Assembly: GCF_900099695.1 (NCBI RefSeq)
Contig: NZ_FNCY01000022.1
Coordinates: 1-64,000 of the forward strand
Reading direction: 5' to 3'
DNA: 64,000 nt
From: Propionivibrio dicarboxylicus
GTDB lineage: Bacteria > Pseudomonadota > Gammaproteobacteria > Burkholderiales > Rhodocyclaceae
Made by a program: the position numbers and the translations under genes. Positions 25,903 through 34,103 of the stretch are shown piece by piece. The notes below the pieces were generated by a model, which had not been told where the DNA came from, searched no databases, and saw nothing but the letters and a program-made list of their open reading frames with translations. Each line of letters begins with the position of its first letter. Position 1 is the stretch's first letter.

Positions 25903-27273
25903 ATGCCGACCAACACATCGCTCCGCAACAGCCGGTTTTCTGCCGAGAAGGCCTCCGCACAGGACGACCCATGGCGCAGCGCCCCCGTGCTGGGCGCGCC
26001 GAAACCATCGCAAACGGTCATCCGCGGCACGATAGACGCACTCTTCCGTCATGAAGCGATCGCCACGCGCCAGCAAAGCTGGCTGGGCGAGACGCTCATC
26101 GCGCGACCGCTGGCCACGGACGCGCTCACCATCGCCGCTCTATCGATCGCCACACTCGTCGTACTCTTCCTCGTCTTCGGCGAATACACCCGCAAGGAAC
26201 GGGTAGCCGGAGAAGTCCAGACGTCGCTTGGCGTCGCCAAAGTTGCCCCGCCGGTCAATGGCGTGGTCACCCGCCGCATGGTCAGCGACGGCCAATGCGT
26301 CAACGCCGGCGATCCGCTCTTCGTCATCTCGGCGGACCGCAGCACCGCCAAAGGCAACACGCAGGAAGCCATCCTCGCCCGAATCGCCGAACAAAAAAAC
26401 GCGCTGGCGGCCGAATACCGGAAACAAAAGGACGTTTTCGCCGAAGAAGCCGCCGAACTGACGCGAAAGATCGGCCAGACGAAACAACAACTCGAAGAAA
26501 TCCGACAAGCGCTGCAACTGCAGGAACGCCGGGCCGGCCTGGCAAGCGACATCGTCGAGCAATACCGACTGCTGGTGCAGAAAAAATACTTTTCGATCAC
26601 CGCGCAATACGAGAAAGAACGCGAACTGCTCGACGCCCAGCGCCTGCTGAGCGATCTGCGCCGACAGGAAACCGGCCTTCAGCGCGACATCGGCACCTTG
26701 CAGAGCGACCTCCGCAACCATCCGCTGCGCTCGGAAAACAAGCTCTCCGCCATGGAACGGCAAATACAGGCGCTCGACCAATCCGGCGCCGATGCCGAAG
26801 GCAAACGCGAAATCGTCATCCCGGCGCCGCAAACCGGTTGCGTCACCGCCATCCTGGCGCAACCGGGATACACGGTCGTTCCCGACAAGCCGATGGCGGC
26901 CCTGTTGCCGCGGGGAGCGAAACTCGAAGCGCATCTTTACGCGCCCAGTCGTGCCATCGGTTTCATTCGCGAAGGCACCCCGGTGCTCTTGCGTTACGAG
27001 GCCTACCCCTACCAGAAATTCGGCCAGTACGGCGGCAAGGTACTCGAAGTCGCGCGGGCGGCGATCCCCTCCACCGAACTTCCTTTCCAGATGACGAGCG
27101 AAGAAGCGATGTACCGGATTCGCATCGACCTGGACGCGCCGGCGGTCGTCGCCTACGGAAAGAGCGAACCGCTGCAGGCCGGCATGCGCCTCGAAGCGGA
27201 CATCCTGATTGACACCCGCAAGCTCTACGAGTGGGTGTTCGAACCGATCTACAGCCTCAGCGGGAAAGTCTGA
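25903..27273 (+). CDS. HlyD-family membrane fusion (adaptor) protein of a peptide exporter
   Basis: 456 residues. A cytoplasmic N-terminus is followed by one transmembrane helix (about residues 75-95, ALSIATLVVLFLVFG), a split lipoyl/barrel-sandwich domain starting at GEVQTSLGVAKVAPPVNGVV, a long coiled coil (about 150-290, rich in Gln/Glu/Lys heptads) and a C-terminal beta-barrel. It would bridge the C39-peptidase ABC exporter at 31989 to an outer-membrane channel (no TolC gene is present in the window). The ribosome site before ATG 25903 is poor. The stop overlaps the following gene (TGATG). This is the first gene of the cluster. Confidence 0.88.
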   Translation: MPTNTSLRNSRFSAEKASAQDDPWRSAPVLGAPKPSQTVIRGTIDALFRHEAIATRQQSWLGETLIARPLATDALTIAALSIATLVVLFLVFGEYTRKERVAGEVQTSLGVAKVAPPVNGVVTRRMVSDGQCVNAGDPLFVISADRSTAKGNTQEAILARIAEQKNALAAEYRKQKDVFAEEAAELTRKIGQTKQQLEEIRQALQLQERRAGLASDIVEQYRLLVQKKYFSITAQYEKERELLDAQRLLSDLRRQETGLQRDIGTLQSDLRNHPLRSENKLSAMERQIQALDQSGADAEGKREIVIPAPQTGCVTAILAQPGYTVVPDKPMAALLPRGAKLEAHLYAPSRAIGFIREGTPVLLRYEAYPYQKFGQYGGKVLEVARAAIPSTELPFQMTSEEAMYRIRIDLDAPAVVAYGKSEPLQAGMRLEADILIDTRKLYEWVFEPIYSLSGKV

Positions 27274-27905
27274 TGGACTATCGAATCCGCCTCGAACCGC
27301 TCGACCAACGCCACGCCGACGACCTCGCCGCAGCGGGCAGCGACGCCTCGATCTGGCTGTATCTGCCCGGCAAGCCCTTCCGCCAGCGACACGACGCGCA
27401 ACACTGGATCGCCGCCGCGCACGAAGATCAACGCCGCGGCAAGCGCATCCCGTTCGCCATCGTCGACGCCGCCACCGGACAGGCGATCGGATCGACCAGC
27501 TTCAGTCATATGCGCAAGGAGCACCGCAGCACGATGATTGGGTGGTCGTGGCTGGCGCCGAGCCACCGGGGCACGAGCGTCAATGCCGAAAGCAAATACC
27601 TGCTGCTCGAACACGCCTTCGAAACCATGGGTGCGATGCGCGTCGACCTGCGGATCGACGAACGCAATATCCGCTCGCAACGTGCCGCTGAGCGCCTTGG
27701 CGCCGTCCGGGAAGGCGTTCTGCGCAGGCACATGATCGAGAACGGCATCGTCCGCAATACCGTGTATTACAGCTTCATCGATTCGGAATGGCCCGACACC
27801 AAGACCCACATCGAGGAAATCATCCAGCATAAACGCGACACCGCCGCGCGGGAGATGCCAAGCCATCGCCACGAAGCGGCCCCCGGCATTTTGGAGGTTG
27901 CCTGA
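27273..27905 (+). CDS. GNAT family N-acetyltransferase
   Basis: About 210 residues of the RimJ/RimL-like GNAT class. Visible features are the beta-strand region PFAIVDAATGQAIGSTSF, the acetyl-CoA-binding area around GWSWLAPSHRGTSVNAESK and the motif RIDERNIRSQRAAERLGAVREG. The ATG overlaps the hlyD stop, so it is translationally coupled, and the precursor gene follows after 86 bases. That position suggests it may acetylate the peptide, a Lys or N-terminus, or act in self-protection. Both are inference, since GNAT genes are also common passengers. Confidence 0.85.
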   Translation: MDYRIRLEPLDQRHADDLAAAGSDASIWLYLPGKPFRQRHDAQHWIAAAHEDQRRGKRIPFAIVDAATGQAIGSTSFSHMRKEHRSTMIGWSWLAPSHRGTSVNAESKYLLLEHAFETMGAMRVDLRIDERNIRSQRAAERLGAVREGVLRRHMIENGIVRNTVYYSFIDSEWPDTKTHIEEIIQHKRDTAAREMPSHRHEAAPGILEVA

Positions 27906-27991
27906 TCATCAGCCTTCAACCGACAGCCAGCCTGATCACCCTGGCCCGTCAATCCGCAGCATCCAACTCAATCTCAATGAAAGGAAAGAAG

Positions 27992-28453
27992 ATGGACATC
28001 GAAAGAGAAGAGGAACTTGAAACCAAAACGACGACGATCGCCGGCATCCGCGTTCTCCTCGACGAGGAACTCCGGTGGATCGCCGGCGGCGGGGATGGCG
28101 ATGGAGACGGTGATGGTGATGGTGATGGTGATGGGGATGGCGATGGCGATGGAGACGAAGGCGCTGATGCCACTTGCAGCGACTGCGGACCGGCAACATC
28201 CGCCGCTGTCAGCAGTATCGCATCGTATGGCGAAAACAACGCCCCCTCTGCGGAGGCGCTCTCCAACAGCACTGATCCATCGATCTCGTGTACATCAGTA
28301 AGCCCAACGCTCTCCAGCATCAATGACATTGGGAGTATTTGCGCAATGGTCTCAACCACAACCAACCCTGCAGTTGCGACTGTTTGCGCTGCAATCGCCA
28401 CGGTTGCGGTCGCAAATAACGTTGCCTGCACTATCAACGGCCAGACGCCTTAA
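27992..28453 (+). CDS. Double-glycine leader peptide precursor with Gly-Asp tract and six Cys
   Basis: 153-residue putative secreted peptide. The leader (residues 1-33) ends LLDEELRWIAGG and fits the double-glycine consensus: Leu at -12, Glu at -8, Leu at -7, Ile at -4, Gly-Gly at -2/-1. Cleavage by the C39 peptidase after Gly33 would release about 120 residues: eleven Gly-Asp dipeptides (34-55), a Ser/Thr-rich middle, and a hydrophobic Ala/Val-rich end. Six Cys stand at 62, 65, 100, 117, 132 and 146. ATG 27992 is chosen over ATG 27977 because AAGGAAAG lies before it. Bacteriocin or modified-peptide activity is inferred from neighbours; no known bacteriocin was recognised. Confidence 0.82.
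   Translation: MDIEREEELETKTTTIAGIRVLLDEELRWIAGGGDGDGDGDGDGDGDGDGDGDGDEGADATCSDCGPATSAAVSSIASYGENNAPSAEALSNSTDPSISCTSVSPTLSSINDIGSICAMVSTTTNPAVATVCAAIATVAVANNVACTINGQTP
28091..28156 (+). repeat. Hexanucleotide tandem repeat encoding eleven Gly-Asp units
   Basis: Eleven copies of the six-base unit GGN-GAY directly after the predicted leader cleavage site. Third positions vary (GGG, GGC, GGA and GGT; GAT and GAC), so selection on the protein is likely, but the tract could still change length by slippage. The frame is kept by any whole-unit change. Confidence 0.9.
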
Positions 28454-28488
28454 TGTCAAATTAGACGGGACGACCGAGGCCCATGATC

Positions 28489-29412
28489 ATGCGACTACTC
28501 AACCACAAATTTGTTCTTGGCTGTTTGATTTATGGGTTCTCGGTCAATGTATCGAGTCAAGAAAGCGATCAGATAAACACTCCGCTGTGCCTAAAAAATG
28601 ATTCAGAAAATGTCACGATCACCTTGCTTGGCGTTAGCCACGCACTTCCCGTCGGAGACCGACAACTCTTTCTTGAAAACCAAGTCAATCGATCAACGCA
28701 CCTCTTTCTCGAAAATCGTTTGCCTTTTCAGAAAGATGCAAATGGGCAGCCAACGCTCTCAAGGAAAGGCCTCCCGACCCTTAGATTGGACAGCTTCGTC
28801 GACACAAACGATATTCCAACATTGTCCAACATCCTAGGAGTCGCTTTATCACCCGATCGGCATTTCCCTCTCATTGACACCATCAACATATTTTCTGCGA
28901 TCTTTTCAAAGGCGTTGCGCCAGACCGACGCCTCAAAGAACGAAAAACGAGGCTTGCCAAAGCATGTCGCCAACGCGAGCACCGTTGAGGCAGCCGCCTA
29001 TCTATATGCAATTAGCAAGAACGTTCCTACCTACGACCTGGAGGAAATTCCAGACACGCTGGGCGCATCGGATCTTGACACGATAAAGTCCGAAGTGAGC
29101 ACAGCGCTTCGCTGTTCATCAGATGCTGTTTGCATAGCCAACTTCAAAAAAAACAACGCCCTTCTCTGGCGGTCCATGAGCGAAAGCACGACCACATATG
29201 ACGAGGTGTACCTCCTTGTGATGGATATTCCAACTTCGGAAAGAGCCACATTGGCCAGGAGAAACGAGCGTATGTTCAACAATATCCTACCGGTTCTATC
29301 GAATGGATCACGTGCCTTAGTTATTGTCGGCGCTGCGCACATTAGCGGCCCGACCGGATTGGCCTCCAAACTCGAAACTGCCAATTTCACCAAAGTGAAA
29401 TGCAGCTTTTGA
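28489..29412 (+). CDS. TraB/GumN-like exported protein, first copy
   Basis: About 307 residues with an N-terminal signal or anchor (MRLLNHKFVLGCLIYGFSV). Two GxxH motifs, GVSHALP near the N-terminus and GAAHISGPTGL near the C-terminus, together with the spacing fit the TraB/GumN (Tiki-like) family of putative metalloproteases. ATG 28489 is nine bases from GAGG; ATG 28483 is possible. It directly follows the precursor gene and is paralogous to the next gene. Possible roles are processing or inactivating the peptide, or immunity. The codon use looks more AT-rich than the flanking housekeeping genes. Confidence 0.72.
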   Translation: MRLLNHKFVLGCLIYGFSVNVSSQESDQINTPLCLKNDSENVTITLLGVSHALPVGDRQLFLENQVNRSTHLFLENRLPFQKDANGQPTLSRKGLPTLRLDSFVDTNDIPTLSNILGVALSPDRHFPLIDTINIFSAIFSKALRQTDASKNEKRGLPKHVANASTVEAAAYLYAISKNVPTYDLEEIPDTLGASDLDTIKSEVSTALRCSSDAVCIANFKKNNALLWRSMSESTTTYDEVYLLVMDIPTSERATLARRNERMFNNILPVLSNGSRALVIVGAAHISGPTGLASKLETANFTKVKCSF

Positions 29413-29492
29413 AAACAAGTCTTTCTCCGAACCACACATTGCGATCATCAAGACGTCATTCCAACACGGAACCTGGAACCAAGGACGACCAC

Positions 29493-30434
29493 ATGCGAAG
29501 AATCCGTTACATCATACTGCTTGCTGGCCTTCTTCCCTGCGTCACATCGCATGCCGAAGAACTATTGGCCACCGCCGCGGTTCCGCCGCAAGTCTGTTAT
29601 CGGGATTTCATCCACGACCGCAAAGTTACACTTCAGGGCGTCATTCACACCACCTCCGTAGACCTTCACGAACCCGTCGTTGAAAAGCTCTTCAATCAGG
29701 TCTCGGTCGTCATGTTCGAGAATACGAGCCTATTCCCGGACGATGGCATTTTCAAGAAATTGGAAACCTTTCCGGATGAGTACAGGAAAGTCGTCCGACT
29801 CAACCGTGTCGTCGACGAAAAGCATATTCCGAGGCTCTCCAAGCTATTCAATATTGCCTTGACCCGGGACAGCCCGGTATTCATTTCAACAATTTCCAAC
29901 TTCGTTGCTTCGATCATCGTCAAGAGACTGCAAAACGACGGACTTGTTGCGCAATCCATTACCAATCCATGGAAAAATTTGATTGGCGCATCCAACGTGG
30001 AAGCGGTGGCCTATGCGTACGCGCGACAACATCAAATTCCCGTCCGCGATCTGGAATCGGTCGGAGAGAGTTCCGGCTTGCCCGAGATTTATGAAATCAA
30101 GGACCAGGTCGACAGGACGATGGAATGCATCGACGACGCGAAGTGCCTGCAAGACTGGAATGCACGCCGACTTTCAATTGCAGACCATATTTCGTCCCCG
30201 ATCAAATCATATGACGACACTTATCGGGTCGTAATGAATTCGCACGACACGCTGCGTATCACGTTGGCACCGAGGAATCAACGCATGTTCAAGAAGATGA
30301 TGTCTTTTCTCCAGGACGGCGCGCACGCCTTGGTAATCGTCGGCGCGGCACACATCGGCGGCCCCAGCGGTCTTGGCGCAAAACTCGCCTACGAGAAATT
30401 CATAAGAACACCCTGCGACAAATTGCTTCTGTAA
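29493..30434 (+). CDS. TraB/GumN-like exported protein, second copy
   Basis: About 313 residues, clearly related to the preceding gene: GVIHTTS replaces GVSHALP, NVEAVAYAYA parallels TVEAAAYLYA, and LVIVGAAHIGGPSGLGAKL parallels the C-terminal motif. It has a cleavable signal (MRRIRYIILLAGLLPCVTSHA). The two GxxH motifs and an intervening Glu (MFENTS) could bind metal. AAGGA precedes ATG 29493. The tandem pair probably arose by duplication with divergence; different roles are possible but unproven. Confidence 0.72.
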   Translation: MRRIRYIILLAGLLPCVTSHAEELLATAAVPPQVCYRDFIHDRKVTLQGVIHTTSVDLHEPVVEKLFNQVSVVMFENTSLFPDDGIFKKLETFPDEYRKVVRLNRVVDEKHIPRLSKLFNIALTRDSPVFISTISNFVASIIVKRLQNDGLVAQSITNPWKNLIGASNVEAVAYAYARQHQIPVRDLESVGESSGLPEIYEIKDQVDRTMECIDDAKCLQDWNARRLSIADHISSPIKSYDDTYRVVMNSHDTLRITLAPRNQRMFKKMMSFLQDGAHALVIVGAAHIGGPSGLGAKLAYEKFIRTPCDKLLL

Positions 30435-30447
30435 CTCAGGACACGAT

Positions 30448-31218
30448 ATGGAACCCGCAACCGGATTTCAACAGACCGCCTGCAAAATGCCCACCCGACT
30501 GCGAGCCACGACAACCGGCACCGGCATCAACGCATTCACCCCGCGAATGCTCGATCCGCAACTATCGGCGTTTGTCGCCTTATACCTGCTGTGCCTAAGC
30601 AAGCGATTCTGGCTCGGCAACCTGCACGGCATCCATTTCTGGCTTGCCGATGTCATCGGTTTCGTCATCATTCCGATTGCGCTCGTTCGTGCATTTTCGC
30701 TACCGCTCAAATTACCGTTTGGCATAGTCTCCGGTAAGCAGCGCAAGAGCGAAAAACACACAACAGGCGAACTCGTTTTCTACTCAATACTCTCGACGAC
30801 CGTCCTCTACGCCGCATTAAATCTGGGCGCCGTTTTCGGAAAAATCGCTGTCGCTGTTTTTCCAAATCTCTTGCCTCCCACCTACAGTTATTTGGCCAGC
30901 GCCCCAGGCAAGGAATTCCCCACCGCGGTCTTTGTGTTCTATTTCGCGATCACGCCAGCCGTGGTCGAGGAATATTTCTTCCGGGGTCTCGCACGGCAGC
31001 AGATCCAGCGCGTCTTTGGCTCGAATTTCAGCTACGTCCTCATTTCCTCGCTACTGTTTGCAAGCATCCATTGGGGCGGCGGACTTTTTCCCGTCGTCCA
31101 GACGGCCGTCTTTGGCATTGCTGCAGCGCTGATTTATCTGCATGTCAAGAGCCTGCTACCGCTGATGGTCGGACATTTCTTCGTCGACGTGTCGATCGCC
31201 CTGTCCGCTCTGCCGTGA
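30448..31218 (+). CDS. CPBP family intramembrane glutamic endopeptidase
   Basis: 256-residue multipass membrane protein with the CAAX-protease/bacteriocin-processing signature: Glu174-Glu175 and Arg in VVEEYFFRG, His in FASIHWGGG and a C-terminal His-x3-Asp in GHFFVDV. Such proteins mature peptides or give self-immunity in many bacteriocin loci. It starts 13 bases after the second TraB-like gene, so it is co-transcribed. The first 35 residues are polar and may be overlong; an ATG at residue 34 is an alternative start. Confidence 0.85.
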   Translation: MEPATGFQQTACKMPTRLRATTTGTGINAFTPRMLDPQLSAFVALYLLCLSKRFWLGNLHGIHFWLADVIGFVIIPIALVRAFSLPLKLPFGIVSGKQRKSEKHTTGELVFYSILSTTVLYAALNLGAVFGKIAVAVFPNLLPPTYSYLASAPGKEFPTAVFVFYFAITPAVVEEYFFRGLARQQIQRVFGSNFSYVLISSLLFASIHWGGGLFPVVQTAVFGIAAALIYLHVKSLLPLMVGHFFVDVSIALSALP

Positions 31219-31282
31219 AAATTGCCTCGACGCTATTTGACGCGCTTTTTTGACACCGGCATTCATTCGGAAAGGAGAAGCC

Positions 31283-31588
31283 ATGAACCAATCGACGCCG
31301 GCGGAGAATGCCCCTGAAAACAGATATGAGACCTTGATAATGCAAGTGGAAGCACTTCGAAACAGGAAGCGCGCACTCCCCCCATTCATTTTTTTCACAA
31401 CGTGCTTCCTGAGCGTCCTCTGGGGATGGATGATTTATCGTCAAACATCGAATGTTCTCTACTGTCTGTTGCTTAGCGGCTCTGTAACCATCGCCGCTTA
31501 TGCGCAAGGCGAAGCCGCGCGCTATCGCAAGCAGTCGGAAGACATTCTGGCCAGGCTCGACGTCCGGTTCGATGATTCGGACGAATAG
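31283..31588 (+). CDS. Small two-helix membrane protein
   Basis: 101 residues with two adjacent hydrophobic segments (PFIFFTTCFLSVLWGWMIY and NVLYCLLLSGSVTIAAYA) and a charged C-terminal tail. No family was recognised. ATG 31283 follows AAGGAG. Its size, topology and place between the CPBP protease and the exporter fit an immunity or accessory protein. It shares overall layout with the next gene: soluble N-terminus, two helices, basic/acidic tail. Confidence 0.7.
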   Translation: MNQSTPAENAPENRYETLIMQVEALRNRKRALPPFIFFTTCFLSVLWGWMIYRQTSNVLYCLLLSGSVTIAAYAQGEAARYRKQSEDILARLDVRFDDSDE

Positions 31589-31638
31589 CGCAATCAATCA
31601 CAACACAACATCACACAACTCGAATAGGGGAGAACGTC

Positions 31639-31992
31639 ATGACAGTGGAAACCAATTTTCAAGCAACATCGCAACCCCGGCTGAACGACATAATCGCCGA
31701 CACTGTGCGCCTCACGACAAGGGTTCAACGCGCCAGGAATTTTCGCGGCTGGTATCTGCTACTCGTCTTCACGATAACCGGCTCGGGCATGATCTATTTG
31801 ATCAATTCGACGCCTGGATCTCATGAGAATGTTTTCGCCATGCAGTTCACACTAGCATCCGCGTTGATCGCGATTTTTGACTTTTATCTATCGCGCCTGG
31901 AAATCGGACTGGCACTGGCAACGCTTGAGCGTCGCTTGCTAGAGAATTTCTTCGAGCGTCGCGAGGATAGCGACACGCAGTCGCCGGCATGA
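31639..31992 (+). CDS. Small two-helix membrane protein
   Basis: 117 residues with two membrane segments (YLLLVFTITGSGMIYLI and FTLASALIAIFDFYL) and an amphipathic C-terminus (RLLENFFERRED). No family was recognised. A GGGGAG ribosome site precedes ATG 31639, and the stop overlaps the exporter start by four bases (ATGA), so its synthesis is coupled to the ABC exporter. It is a candidate immunity protein or exporter accessory. Confidence 0.72.
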   Translation: MTVETNFQATSQPRLNDIIADTVRLTTRVQRARNFRGWYLLLVFTITGSGMIYLINSTPGSHENVFAMQFTLASALIAIFDFYLSRLEIGLALATLERRLLENFFERREDSDTQSPA

Positions 31993-34103
31993 CAAAGCGC
32001 TTCGATCGCCTGCAGTTCGGCTTCTCCCGCCGGACGCCGCTGATCTACCAGGGAGAATCGTCCGAGTGCGGCCTGGCCTGCCTGGCGATGGTGTTGCATT
32101 TCCATGGCAACCGGACCGGCCTTACGTCGTTGCGCATGCGCTTCCCGCTCTCGCTCAAGGGATTGACGCTCCCCAATCTCATCGGCATCGCCAACGCGCT
32201 GGACTTGGCCGCCCGCCCCTTGCGGGTCGAGCTTGAGCATTTGGGCGAGTTGCAGATGCCATGCATCCTGCATTGGGATTTCAACCACTTTGTCGTGCTC
32301 ACCGAGCTTGTTTCCGGCACAGCCACCATCCACGACCCGCAACACGGATCGCGCAGTTATTCGCTCGATGAACTCTCCCTCCATTTCACCGGCGTCGCGC
32401 TCGAACTGACGCCAAAGCCAGCCTTTCGTCGGCAGCGCGATCCGGAAACGGTTCGCCTGCGCGACATGCTCGGCAAGGTCGTCGGCCTCCGGCGCGCGAT
32501 GCTTCAGGTCTTCGGCTTGGCGCTGTCGCTGGAGGTATTCGTCCTGCTCGCCCCGTTCTTCAACCAGTGGGTCGTCGACCAGGCCATCGTCGCCGGCGAC
32601 CGCGATCTCCTGTATGTGCTGGCGATCGGCTTCGGCCTGCTCCTGCTGATACGGGTAGCCATCGACATGCTGCGCGCTTACGTCGTCATGGTGCTCAGCG
32701 CGTCGCTCAACGTGCAATGGCTGGCCAATGTATTCCAGCACCTGGTGAGTTTGCCGATCAGTTATTTCGAACGCCGACATCTCGGCGACGTGCTGTCGCG
32801 ATTCAACTCGATCAACAGCATACAAAGCTCGGTGACGACAGGATTCATCGGCGCAATCCTCGACGGCATCATGTCGATCGGTCTGGTCTGCATGATGACG
32901 ATCTATGCTCCCCGACTCACGGCGATCTGCCTGATCGCCATGACCTTGTATTTCATCCTGCGCCTGACATTCTACGGCGCCTTGCGCAGCGCCTCCGAAT
33001 TCGAGATCGTCTTCGCCGCACGGCAGCAATCGCTCTTCATGGAGACGATTCGCGGCATTCACACTTTGCGCATTTTCGGCCATATCGAACAACGCACGGC
33101 GCGCTGGCTGAATGTCGTCGTCGACCAGAAGAACTGCAATCTGCGCACACAGCGTTTCAGCATGCTTTTCAACGCCGGCAATGTGCTGCTGTTCGGTGTC
33201 GAAAACGTCCTGGTTCTGCTGTTCGGCGCGCTGATGGTCATGGATCGCAGTTTCTCCGTCGGCATGCTCTTCGCCTTCATCACCTACAAGGGCTTGTTTT
33301 CCACCCGGGTCAGCAGTTTCATCGACAGGATGTTCGAGTTCAGGCTGCTGCGCCTGCAATCGGCGCGCCTGGCCGACATCGTCCTGCACCCGCCCGAGGA
33401 AGCGCAGCATCCGCGCGTTGCATCGCCGGAACGCCTCGAATCGGTCGTCGAGATACGCGATCTGCATTTCCGTTATGCCGAAAGCGATCCTTGGCTGATC
33501 GAAAAGCTCGATCTCGTCGTCGCCGACGGCGAGTCGATCGCGATCGTCGGCCCGTCGGGATGCGGCAAGACGACGCTACTGAAGCTGTTGATCGGATCGC
33601 TACACCCCGAGCGCGGCGAGATTCGCATCGGCGGCAAGACGCTCAAACAGATCGGGCTGGCGTCATATCGCCAGACGATCGGCGTCGTCATGCAGGACGA
33701 CACGATGTTCTCCGGCACCATCGCCGAGAACATCGGATTTTTCGACCCGAACCACGATCAGGACTGGGCTGAAGCCTGCGCGCGCGCAGCGGCGATCCAT
33801 GATGAAATCGTGAAACTGCCGATGGGTTACAGCACCCTGGTCGGCGACATGGGCAGCATACTTTCGGGCGGGCAGAGACAACGCCTGCTACTGGCCCGCG
33901 CGCTGTACAAGCGTCCGACGATTCTCTTCCTCGACGAGGCGACCAGCCATCTCGACAGCGACAACGAAGCCAAAATCTCGCGCCTGATCGCCGACATGGG
34001 CATGACGCGCATTGTTGTCGCCCACCGCCAGGAAACGATCGACCGTTGCGACCGCATTGTCCGGCTCGACGCCCCCACCCTCACAGAGGCCCAGCGCGCA
34101 TGA
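31989..34103 (+). CDS. Peptidase-containing ABC exporter (C39 bacteriocin-processing type)
   Basis: 704-residue exporter that cleaves the double-glycine leader and pumps the peptide across the inner membrane. The N-terminal C39 peptidase has a complete catalytic set: Cys27 (SSECGLAC), His100 (HWDFNHFVVL) and Asp116 (IHDPQHG). About six membrane helices follow from residue 160, then the nucleotide-binding domain: Walker A GPSGCGKTTLL, signature LSGGQRQRLLLARAL and Walker B ILFLDEATSHLD. The layout is CvaB/RaxB-like. It overlaps the gene before and the gene after by four bases each. Confidence 0.95.
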   Translation: MTKRFDRLQFGFSRRTPLIYQGESSECGLACLAMVLHFHGNRTGLTSLRMRFPLSLKGLTLPNLIGIANALDLAARPLRVELEHLGELQMPCILHWDFNHFVVLTELVSGTATIHDPQHGSRSYSLDELSLHFTGVALELTPKPAFRRQRDPETVRLRDMLGKVVGLRRAMLQVFGLALSLEVFVLLAPFFNQWVVDQAIVAGDRDLLYVLAIGFGLLLLIRVAIDMLRAYVVMVLSASLNVQWLANVFQHLVSLPISYFERRHLGDVLSRFNSINSIQSSVTTGFIGAILDGIMSIGLVCMMTIYAPRLTAICLIAMTLYFILRLTFYGALRSASEFEIVFAARQQSLFMETIRGIHTLRIFGHIEQRTARWLNVVVDQKNCNLRTQRFSMLFNAGNVLLFGVENVLVLLFGALMVMDRSFSVGMLFAFITYKGLFSTRVSSFIDRMFEFRLLRLQSARLADIVLHPPEEAQHPRVASPERLESVVEIRDLHFRYAESDPWLIEKLDLVVADGESIAIVGPSGCGKTTLLKLLIGSLHPERGEIRIGGKTLKQIGLASYRQTIGVVMQDDTMFSGTIAENIGFFDPNHDQDWAEACARAAAIHDEIVKLPMGYSTLVGDMGSILSGGQRQRLLLARALYKRPTILFLDEATSHLDSDNEAKISRLIADMGMTRIVVAHRQETIDRCDRIVRLDAPTLTEAQRA

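Noticed and set aside
28091-28156. RTX-type calcium-binding repeat or CRISPR-like repeat
   Set aside because: The unit is a simple two-residue Gly-Asp repeat, not the nine-residue RTX motif, and it has no spacers.
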